Below, piece after piece: positions 17,269 to 24,610 of a stretch of DNA of 64,000 nucleotides. The DNA is from Alteromonadaceae bacterium Bs31 (GTDB lineage: Bacteria > Pseudomonadota > Gammaproteobacteria > Pseudomonadales > Cellvibrionaceae), in assembly GCA_900177435.1 (NCBI GenBank), contig FXAI01000013.1, forward strand, positions 1-64,000, read 5' to 3'. The stretch's first letter is position 1. Each line of letters begins with the position of its first letter. The notes beneath the pieces are model-generated. The model was not told the DNA's origin and ran no database searches. It saw only the letters and a list, made by a program, of their open reading frames with translations. A program made the position numbers and the translations under genes.

Positions 17269-19515
17269 TTAGTACTCCACACTCAAATAAATTAACTCTC
17301 GCGCTTTGAGCGCAATGATGGCCACACCGTCTTCCCATTTGAAATCGATCGCCTCATTCTGGTTTTGGATGCTCTTGGGCTTTTTCTCAAGAATTACTCT
17401 GATTGTTGCATCTGTACCAAGAGCGCTTCCCTTAAACTCTGCTGTTTTTCCGTCGGATTCCACTGTTAGCAGGTTTACTTCATTGTCCTTTAAATAATCC
17501 ACGTAGGTGAAGCTGTTTTTGCTATTTTTCTCTCCCGGAAAAGCAGTGAGCTCTAGCGATTTTTTAGTTTCAGACCAGCGTTTGTCATTGCCCTGGTAGA
17601 TATTTCCCCTCACGAGAATGGAGTTGCTGCGAATAAAGCGAGGTAATTTATCTAGGCCTGCGCTTATTGTGTGCCGTTTTGCGCCTTTGTAATACTGAGC
17701 GGGATTATCAAAATCCACCCACTTTCCTTTGGGGAGGTACACACTGCGTGAGGTTTCAGGCTCAAATACCGGAGCCACTAACAAGGCTTCACCAAGGTAA
17801 AACTGATCCCATATATCAAAGGTATTTTTATCATTGAAATGGCGATAGGCCATCGGCTGCATTAAGGTTCCATTTTGAGCACTGGTGAGTGCCAGGGAAT
17901 ACAGGTAGGGCAGCATAAGCATTCTGTCTTCACAAATTTCTTTAAACCGTTGCTGTAACTGCTTGCCGTAGCGCCAGGGCATACGATCGCGCCCGTCGCC
18001 GCCTGCGCCATCCAGCTTGATTTCAAAAAAGCCCGTCATGCTACCAGCCTGAAGCCAGCGAATATAAAGATCTTCGGGAATAAAACCTTCATTCAGATAA
18101 CCGCCCACATCTGTTCCCCAAATTGGAAAACCAATAAAGGAGCTGCGCATGGCATTGGCAAAGTTTGCTTGCAGGCCGTCCCAGGTAGAGCGCGGGTCGC
18201 CCCCCCAAATAGCGCTTAGGTAGGGTTGGCTGCGGTGGTAAGCGGATCGAGCGAAATTAAAGTTATTGTCTCCCCAGCTCTCCTTTAATGCTTCGTCAAT
18301 TACCTTGGCAGTGAGATAGGCATTTTTATTTCTTCTTTCCGCCGGAGGGGTGCCATCGTGCCATTTTTCATGCTCAGGAAATACCTCGTCGGCCCTGTCT
18401 ATCTTGTGGCCCTTCACGCCATACTGATATTGCTTTTGCTTAAGTTCTTGCTGGTATTGCGCCACCGATGGGGGGTGACTTAAGTCGATGTAGCTGTAAC
18501 TTCCATCAAACTGTTTCTCAAAACGGTCTGTTTCAAAGATGGCTGTTGCAACCCAGGTCATAAACTCCATGCCATAGTCATTGTTGATTTTACCTATCCA
18601 TTCTTCGGGATTGGCAAAGGGGGTGGCAAAGTTCATTTTGGACCAGGCGTGACCGCCATCGCTGTAGGGTCGATCTACAAACCAGCCGGTAAAGGGAATT
18701 TTGAGTGCTGACATTTGAGCAATATCTTCGACAATTTCTGCCGCGCCGCCACGGTTATCATCTCGCCAGCCTATAGGGCCTAGTGCCCACATAGGCACGC
18801 TCTTTGGTTTGCCAATTACGCTGTAGTAAGCCTTGTGAATCTGTGCTCCGTTGTTACCTGGGAAAATATGCCAGTCCAGCGTGCCGGTATCGTGCTGAAT
18901 GGTATTTTTACCATTAATGTCGAAGCCATAGCTGCCACGGGCAAAGGTATCAAAAAAGGCGCCGTAGCCGTGGCTACTGATATAGAAAGCGGAATAAGCA
19001 GAGGCATAGTTTTCCCTTAGCTGGGCTGCTTCACTGGCTACGTCAACGGTAATGGTAGCGCCGCTTAAATCCGGGGATAGTTGGTTGTTGGGCTGCAAGG
19101 GTTCAGAAAGGCCGAAAAAATGGTCGTTAAGATGCTTGAATACTAGCTGCACCTGTCTACCCCATTCCGGCTTGGCATAGAGACGAAAACCCGAGGCCGT
19201 GCTGCTTACCCTTAAACGGATTTCGCGCTCTTTTTCATCAAAGGCTGTGCGGTAAAAATCTGCCGAAGCAGGCAGAGTACTCTCAATAATAATGTTGTTT
19301 TCGTCCTGCTTTATAACCTTCCAGTTCGTTATGCTCTCATAGTTGAACTGAATATCTTCAAGCTCGATGATCTGCTTACCTTGGTGGCTAACGGTGATGG
19401 AGGAATCTTTAACCGTTAGTTCCGAGTTGTTAAAAACCAGCTTTTCAGCGGCGAATACTGATGGAGAAAAGAGGGAAAGAAAGAGGACGGGAAGCCCAAT
19501 TGCTCGTAGAGACAT
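17269..19515 (-). CDS. GH31 family glycoside hydrolase (alpha-glucosidase/alpha-xylosidase type), exported
   Basis: Retaining alpha-glycosidase of about 748 residues with a signal peptide (ending SVFAA, near residue 23). Order: N-terminal beta-sandwich to about residue 230, then a (beta/alpha)8 barrel starting with PMWALGPIGWRDD, then beta domains. The nucleophile is Asp373 in KIDRADE and the acid/base is Asp440 in IWGGDPRSTW. The segment FPIWGTDVGGY is also typical of the family. The ATG at 19515 is preceded by AAGGG seven bases upstream; a GTG two codons earlier is too close to that site. Substrate cannot be fixed from sequence: relatives in cellulose-degrading bacteria include xyloglucan alpha-xylosidases and transglucosylases. 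It is not in an operon with other CAZyme genes. Confidence 0.88.
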   Translation of the reverse strand: MSLRAIGLPVLFLSLFSPSVFAAEKLVFNNSELTVKDSSITVSHQGKQIIELEDIQFNYESITNWKVIKQDENNIIIESTLPASADFYRTAFDEKEREIRLRVSSTASGFRLYAKPEWGRQVQLVFKHLNDHFFGLSEPLQPNNQLSPDLSGATITVDVASEAAQLRENYASAYSAFYISSHGYGAFFDTFARGSYGFDINGKNTIQHDTGTLDWHIFPGNNGAQIHKAYYSVIGKPKSVPMWALGPIGWRDDNRGGAAEIVEDIAQMSALKIPFTGWFVDRPYSDGGHAWSKMNFATPFANPEEWIGKINNDYGMEFMTWVATAIFETDRFEKQFDGSYSYIDLSHPPSVAQYQQELKQKQYQYGVKGHKIDRADEVFPEHEKWHDGTPPAERRNKNAYLTAKVIDEALKESWGDNNFNFARSAYHRSQPYLSAIWGGDPRSTWDGLQANFANAMRSSFIGFPIWGTDVGGYLNEGFIPEDLYIRWLQAGSMTGFFEIKLDGAGGDGRDRMPWRYGKQLQQRFKEICEDRMLMLPYLYSLALTSAQNGTLMQPMAYRHFNDKNTFDIWDQFYLGEALLVAPVFEPETSRSVYLPKGKWVDFDNPAQYYKGAKRHTISAGLDKLPRFIRSNSILVRGNIYQGNDKRWSETKKSLELTAFPGEKNSKNSFTYVDYLKDNEVNLLTVESDGKTAEFKGSALGTDATIRVILEKKPKSIQNQNEAIDFKWEDGVAIIALKARELIYLSVEY

Positions 19516-19771
19516 AGTCACACCCTTAGAATATTATTAGGGGGCAACTATACTAAAAAATAGCGTCACTTTTGGGTGTTAATAGTTGAAAGGCCAAAGA
19601 TTATTGCGGAATTGAGCAATCGGGCAAGTTCTGTTTGATGCTCATAAAGTGTTAGCCCGAGCACCACGCCAGCCGGCGTAATACCCGGTATTAGTTCGTA
19701 GCTCGCACACGATACTACTTTTGCTACTGTCATACTTGAGCAAGACACCGGCAGGGCTCGGCATGCCTGAG

Positions 19772-21580
19772 TTAAATGCGCTCGAATAAATGTTTTCGAC
19801 GGTGTTGTTCTGCGTTAGTGGCGATAGTTTCCATCAATTTGTCGGCTTTGGCTTTCGCTGATGCTTTACCCTTATCGCTAATCAACTTTTCAAGGAAAAA
19901 GCGAACATTCGCTGGAATATCGTTGTTCCAGCCGGGAATAACATCTTCTTCACTGCGCTTGTCGGTTTCTGATATTAAAAGCCAGGTATAGGCATCGTTG
20001 TAATCTTTTTTACAGCCGAAGCCTTTGTACTTATTCCAGAACATCATGTACTGGGAAATGTTGCTGCCCAGCAGCGCAGCCTTATTGTAGTTGTCGAAGG
20101 CTTTCTGCTCGCTAACGCTAACGCCTAAGCCCTCGGTGTGCAGGTAAGCCAAATTGAAATAGGAAAGTACGCTGCCATGTTTAGCTCCCTTTTCAAAAAA
20201 TATCTTTGCTTTATCGTATTTGAACGCATTCATTTCCAGAACGCCAATGGCATTGCAGGCCGGCCCATAATTTTTTTCACAGGCCTCGTCGTACATGTCT
20301 GTGGCCACCGAGACGTTTTTACGAACAAGGTCGCCCTCCAGGTGCAAATCGGCCATTGCTTTTAAGGCCTCTGCATAACCTGCTTTAGAGGATGCCTTTA
20401 TGAGTTCCAGTGCCTTGTTTCGGTTGCGTCGCCCACCCATACCGTAGAGTAGCTCAGCCATATGATATTGAGCCTGGGGATTTTTTTTGTCTGAGGCGAA
20501 CTGACATTCATCAAACGCAGCTCCCCATTCTTCATTATCAAACTCCTTGAGGCAGTTTTTTCGTGCGGTTTCGATTGCGTCCTTTGCTTCGCTACTCACC
20601 TCTTTTTCTTTTTTAATTATTTGGGGGTCCCAGCTTGTAAATTCGTAGGAAGCTAGTTGCTGCTCGATAAAGGTTTTATTGTTCTCCATGTCGCTTAGCA
20701 CAGAGCTAATGGGAAGCGCGAAGCCGATGCCTTCTGTTCCATCGAGAATCATGGTGTTAACCCCTAAGACATAGCCATCGCTGTCGATCAAGGGGCCACC
20801 GCTGTTACCTGGGTTTATGGCTGCGTCAGTTTGAACGTAGCTTATTTCTTCGTAGTCCTGTTCACCGGAAATAATGCCAGAGGTTACGCTGTATTTGAGG
20901 CCCACTGGGTTGCCAATGGTGTAGACCTTGTGCCCCAGTGGAAGGTCGTTGACGGGGGAGGCGCTAAGTGGTGCACAGCCCTGCTCCTGAATATGCAGGT
21001 AGGCCAAATCGTAGGTATCGCTTACTGTGATAGTTTTCGCGTGAACTTCACGGCCGTTCACCAGGGTGATGGTTATGTCCTTGGCATGCCCGTCAGACTG
21101 GTAGGCAAGTACCGCTTTGTTCAAGTGGTCCAGCTGTTCCCTGAGCATTCGCCTGTCTTCCCTGTTAGCGATGCCTCTCTCCAGGTGATAGCGAATGTTT
21201 TTTCGCGATGTTTCAATATCCTTTATACCGTCCTGCTCGAGCTTAACAACGTGCTTGTTGGTTACTACGGTGCAGCGTTCATCAATAAAAAAGCCCGAAC
21301 CGCTGCCAAAGCCCGTATCGATAAACAAGGTGCTGTTCCTTGCGCGTTCTATGGCGTTTCTGGGGGCATGCGTTTTGGCTAGCTCCGCCTCTACGCCGGG
21401 CCTTGGAGTGTGAATTGTCGAAGGCTTTGTGCTGCTTTGCGTGTTCTCCGTTCCCGAGCGGTGGATTGCTCCCGTAACTGGGCTGGCTTGCGGGGCTTTA
21501 TCGGAGACCTTGTCACAGGCCGCCAGCATAAGAGTAAGGAGGGGAAGCGTACTAAAACTGAGTATGGTAATGAGTCGCAT
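19772..21580 (-). CDS. Lipoprotein with trypsin-like (HtrA-type) protease domain fused to Sel1-like repeats
   Basis: A 602-residue protein. The ATG at 21580 has AAGGA five bases upstream and opens a lipoprotein signal with lipobox LAAC (Cys22). The protease domain, residues about 80-320, has a complete triad: His110 in TNKHVV, Asp191 in TYDLAYLHI and Ser260 in NPGNSGGPLI. A charged helical insertion (about 115-165) lies between His and Asp, unlike standard DegP. No PDZ domain follows. Residues about 345-560 are Sel1/TPR-like repeats (DECQFASDKKNPQAQYHMAE, KALELIKASSKAGYAEALKA, ACNAIGVLEM, YFNLAYLHTEGLGV). It is probably anchored in the periplasm or on the cell surface as a quality-control or processing protease; substrates are unknown. 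It has its own promoter upstream. Confidence 0.85.
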   Translation of the reverse strand: MRLITILSFSTLPLLTLMLAACDKVSDKAPQASPVTGAIHRSGTENTQSSTKPSTIHTPRPGVEAELAKTHAPRNAIERARNSTLFIDTGFGSGSGFFIDERCTVVTNKHVVKLEQDGIKDIETSRKNIRYHLERGIANREDRRMLREQLDHLNKAVLAYQSDGHAKDITITLVNGREVHAKTITVSDTYDLAYLHIQEQGCAPLSASPVNDLPLGHKVYTIGNPVGLKYSVTSGIISGEQDYEEISYVQTDAAINPGNSGGPLIDSDGYVLGVNTMILDGTEGIGFALPISSVLSDMENNKTFIEQQLASYEFTSWDPQIIKKEKEVSSEAKDAIETARKNCLKEFDNEEWGAAFDECQFASDKKNPQAQYHMAELLYGMGGRRNRNKALELIKASSKAGYAEALKAMADLHLEGDLVRKNVSVATDMYDEACEKNYGPACNAIGVLEMNAFKYDKAKIFFEKGAKHGSVLSYFNLAYLHTEGLGVSVSEQKAFDNYNKAALLGSNISQYMMFWNKYKGFGCKKDYNDAYTWLLISETDKRSEEDVIPGWNNDIPANVRFFLEKLISDKGKASAKAKADKLMETIATNAEQHRRKHLFERI

Positions 21581-21958
21581 TTGAGTCCTTTTTAATTGCG
21601 GCAAGATCGGGGCCCTGAGCCCTCGCGGGTATTGTTATTTATTATGCGGTGATTGGTGCCGTTGTTCAATGGTCGTGCTTTCGTCAAAAACGCTATAGTT
21701 GTATTAAATTCTAGGTGAATTGCGAATAATTGCCATTGTTTGTCTTCGTTTCGGGCTGGTAAGGAAGGCGCTTCGAGCTGGTGAGCGAGTGGTCAAAAGG
21801 GTATGTCATCAGCTGTTAACTACTAAACAGTTTTCACAGCTAAGCGGTATAGTCTTAGTTGAGAATTGCTCATTCTTAGCACTTGCTTCTGCGCGATGGG
21901 TAATTGCAGACTGTTCATGCATGAAAATGTAGTTGCTGAGGGCAATAGCTTGAGGCAG
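21581..21958. other. Region upstream of the protease lipoprotein gene
   Basis: The part near 21581-21670 is the leader and promoter of the protease gene. From 21671 to 21958 I see no gene. A 70-codon plus-strand frame at 21720 begins with TTG, lacks a ribosome site and resembles nothing known. Confidence 0.45.
21641..21669 (-). promoter_or_regulatory. Candidate sigma-70 promoter of the protease lipoprotein gene
   Basis: On the minus strand TTGAAC (plus 21664-21669) and CATAAT (plus 21641-21646) are separated by 17 bases. The predicted transcript would have a leader of about 54 bases before the ATG at 21580. Confidence 0.45.
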
Positions 21959-22279
21959 TTACAAACTAAAAAAAGTTATGATATCTGTTTCGAACTTTAC
22001 GGGTTCATCTAGAAACATAAAATGGCCGGAATTTTCATAGAGTGCAATTGAGGCCTTCGGTAATTGCTCCGCGAGCGCCTTTTGCGGGGCGAGTCCTATT
22101 TGATAGTCCATTTTTCCTGCTACCACCAGAGTGATAGCTTTTACTTTTTTATGCTGCCTAAATTTGTATTGCAGTATTCCTTGAGAGAATAGTGCTTTAC
22201 CGAGTTCTCCGGTGTTGCGCATGCCTTCTGCGTTATCGGCATTGCTCAAGCTTGATAGAACACGCTCATTGGGAAACAT
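21959..22279 (-). pseudogene. C-terminal remnant of an alpha/beta hydrolase (proline iminopeptidase-like)
   Basis: Only the last third of an alpha/beta hydrolase is left. The visible part has the acid loop TLVVAGKMDYQIG (catalytic Asp) and the histidine loop ENSGHFMFLDEP (catalytic His). The nucleophile elbow GxSxGG and the oxyanion segment are absent. The reading frame stays open upstream to about 22486, but that stretch is Arg/Lys/Thr-rich and unlike any hydrolase, so foreign sequence seems to have replaced the N-terminal part. The Met at 22277-22279 has no convincing ribosome site. It is probably non-functional. An unusual short functional protein is possible but less likely. Confidence 0.65.
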
Positions 22280-22601
22280 ATTGCCGGCTATGAACTTGTC
22301 TTTGGCTTCCCCTTTATAGGCTGAGAAAGGGTCACAGGTTTTTGTCTTACTGTGTTCGAGGGTACGCTCGTTTGCAGCGTAAAACGAAGGGTGGGTAAGC
22401 CGAAGGTGCCTCCCTCTCGTGTATGGGTTGGTGGTCGGAACTTTATTTAAATTATATGCGAATGAATTCCGAGTTTTGGTTTTAAATTATTATGCGTTGG
22501 GTTGCATCTCTCCGGGTGGCGTTTGACTTACCCGGCCTACGTGGCTGACATTGCCCAAACATATATTCGCTTCGTCGACGGTGTTTAGTTGAGCACTACA
22601 G
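22280..22601. repeat. Possible interspersed repeat sequence joined to the hydrolase remnant
   Basis: Bases about 22280-22486 stay open on the minus strand in frame with the hydrolase fragment and would encode a basic stretch with NPYTRGRHLRLTHPSFYAANE. I recall this text as recurring in small hypothetical proteins of related genomes, which suggests an interspersed DNA element rather than a gene. At 22494-22542 the pattern GGGTTGC...CCGGGT...ACCCGG resembles REP-like intergenic repeats with a six-base CCGGGT/ACCCGG pairing. Only one copy is present in this window, so repetition cannot be shown here. Confidence 0.4.
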
Positions 22602-24236
22602 CTAATACCTCTCAATGCCGCGAATTAGCAAGTTTCCTGCGGGAGCAGACCTGGCCGTATGAAAGCTGGAGGTTGAAGCCCAGAAAAGGCTATTGGGACT
22701 ACTTCTGAATGAGCCGCCCGCGCCAGAATCTCCATCATCTATAACGCCGTCTAGAATCCAGTAAAAACCAATATTTTCACTCCGCTCTTCTTGAATTGAA
22801 ATCCAGTACTCTCCTGCAGGCAAGTCGAATAGCTGTTCCGCCTCCAAGGTAAAGCGGTTGACTACTTTGTTGTCCAGTTCGTAGCGTTCTTCTGAAAATA
22901 CATCGGTAGTAATTTCATCAATCAAAACCCCAGGAAGGTTTGTGCCAGAATAAATCTGAATAACAAATAGGTGTGGTCTTAGAATGGAACTGTTGCTGCT
23001 TGAGGAGTCTGGATAGTTAACTGTGAGTGAGCCGGTCCACTCCATGCTGGTGAGAACGGTACTTTTATTGAGGGAAAAATAGGTAGCTAATTGTTGATCG
23101 GTCTCGTGGCTTTCTGCAGACTGGATATCTTCTGCAATAAGGACATAATTATTGAGTACGATCACTTTCCTGCCGATAATTTCGGTATCCAGGCTGTTAT
23201 TACTAGGGGCGATGTCCAAGTCCACGAGATTGTATTCGTAGTTGTAGTAGCTGACTGGGAACCCTGTTAATTGCTCTATATTCTCCAGTTCGGAAGCCGC
23301 TTCATCTGACGAAACATAATCCAGATCATCAAGATAAAAAACGGGCGTGCCACTATCTACATCCACTTCGCTAAATTTGTTTGTAGAGGTGACAAGTACC
23401 GCAGTTAATGTGGCGCCGCTGGTGTTTTCAATCTGCCACACCACGGGGTCATAGGTTGATAGGACCAGAATGATATCGTCTGCCGATTCGGGTAAGCTGA
23501 CTGTAATAACACCATCGTTTGTGTCCGCTTCGTAGCCGCTAACCGCAAATACCTTTGAGTTTGATGTGCTTATAGTGCCAAGCTGTTCACTAGCGTCGCT
23601 GCTGGAAATTGGATGTTGGTCGGTAAAGTTTACAATAAACCCTGTTGAGAAATACTCGCTATAATACTCTGCTTTAAAGGTGTGGACACCGCGTGGGAGT
23701 ATGAGTGGAATTACCGTCTGGCAATTTTCACCGCCCTTCAATAGGGTATCGTCTAGATAAAATCCGCTGAAAGAATAGTGAGAGTTCATGCTCACATATA
23801 CAGTTGCCTGTTCATCAAAAACCTCAATCTCGCCTTCCCATATGCCGAGGAAGTCTTCACCCGGAATTTCTAGAAAATCGTCTCTCACATAAGCGTTGTA
23901 AATTCGCGCTACAGGTTCACTATCTACAAGCTCGGTGACTCCGTCTTCTTCCCTGTAGTAACTCGCAGTGATATTGCGAATAATATAATTTTGTTCGCCG
24001 GTAATATCAGGAAGCGCTTCCTGTTCACAGTTTGCCTCTGCCAGTGCGTTTACGAATGCCGCTTGGTTGTCTTGTTCGTTCTGGTTAGCATCGTTAGTGC
24101 TTTGATTATTATTGGAGGGCGTGTATGTACCACCGGCACTACCGGTACCGCCGCTTGAGCCTCCGCCACACGCTTGCAGGATTATTAGCAGAAGGGTTAT
24201 TAGGCTTGTCTTTATTTTGGTGGTGCGGGCACTCAT
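22602..24236 (-). CDS. Large lipoprotein of unknown function
   Basis: A 544-residue protein not recognised as any family. The ATG at 24236 opens a lipoprotein signal (SLITLLLIILQAC, Cys23) followed by GGGSSGGTG and an Asn/Gln-rich tether to about residue 65. A TTG 20 codons upstream is less likely. The mature part is acidic and beta-rich, with repeated surface-type segments: SVYVSMNSHYSFSGFYLDD-like text around residue 130, which resembles a PA14 or beta-sandwich pattern, and later LPAGEYWISIQEE near 485-500, typical of bacterial pre-peptidase C-terminal or choice-of-anchor beta domains. It is likely anchored on the outer membrane and facing outside. No neighbour explains its role. Confidence 0.6.
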   Translation of the reverse strand: MSARTTKIKTSLITLLLIILQACGGGSSGGTGSAGGTYTPSNNNQSTNDANQNEQDNQAAFVNALAEANCEQEALPDITGEQNYIIRNITASYYREEDGVTELVDSEPVARIYNAYVRDDFLEIPGEDFLGIWEGEIEVFDEQATVYVSMNSHYSFSGFYLDDTLLKGGENCQTVIPLILPRGVHTFKAEYYSEYFSTGFIVNFTDQHPISSSDASEQLGTISTSNSKVFAVSGYEADTNDGVITVSLPESADDIILVLSTYDPVVWQIENTSGATLTAVLVTSTNKFSEVDVDSGTPVFYLDDLDYVSSDEAASELENIEQLTGFPVSYYNYEYNLVDLDIAPSNNSLDTEIIGRKVIVLNNYVLIAEDIQSAESHETDQQLATYFSLNKSTVLTSMEWTGSLTVNYPDSSSSNSSILRPHLFVIQIYSGTNLPGVLIDEITTDVFSEERYELDNKVVNRFTLEAEQLFDLPAGEYWISIQEERSENIGFYWILDGVIDDGDSGAGGSFRSSPNSLFWASTSSFHTARSAPAGNLLIRGIERY

Positions 24237-24610
24237 GATCTGTCGGCTCTGTTTGGGGTTATTTGTAACAATAAGCTGAGATTGGCGGATTTTCAACTCT
24301 ACTCCAGGGCGTGCGGGTCGCTCTCGTTTTGCAGTAGTCTATGCCCTAGCTTTGTGCTTGCCGCATGTGCGCCCATACCTCGAAGTGTAAATAGCACTCA
24401 GCCCTTCGAGCCGTCTTCGCAGCGACCTCAAATCAACCTCGGGTGATGCCCCAAAACTATCACACCAGAGTGCCAACACACCTTTAATATCAAATCTCCT
24501 TTAAAGTGTGAGTAAATACCAGCGAGCATTGCATGCGCCTCCCTGTTATCTTACTCCTTCCCAAAAATGCTATATTAAGCCCATAGCCCCTCCCCAAAAC
24601 GGACCCCAAA
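24237..24610. other. Divergent intergenic region before rnr
   Basis: Contains the promoters for the lipoprotein and for rnr, but none is clear. I searched for the tRNA-Leu that often precedes rnr in gammaproteobacteria and found no acceptor stem or TTCGAATC-type T loop. The AT-rich stretch TTAAAGTGTGAGTAAATACC (24499-24518) and TATATTAAG (24572-24580) may be promoter parts. Confidence 0.4.

Noticed and set aside
20831-21382. Plus-strand frame opposite the protease gene
   Set aside because: It is a shadow of the protease-coding sequence; no start signals.
24237-24610. tRNA-Leu before rnr
   Set aside because: No cloverleaf with matching acceptor arms or T-loop sequence is present.
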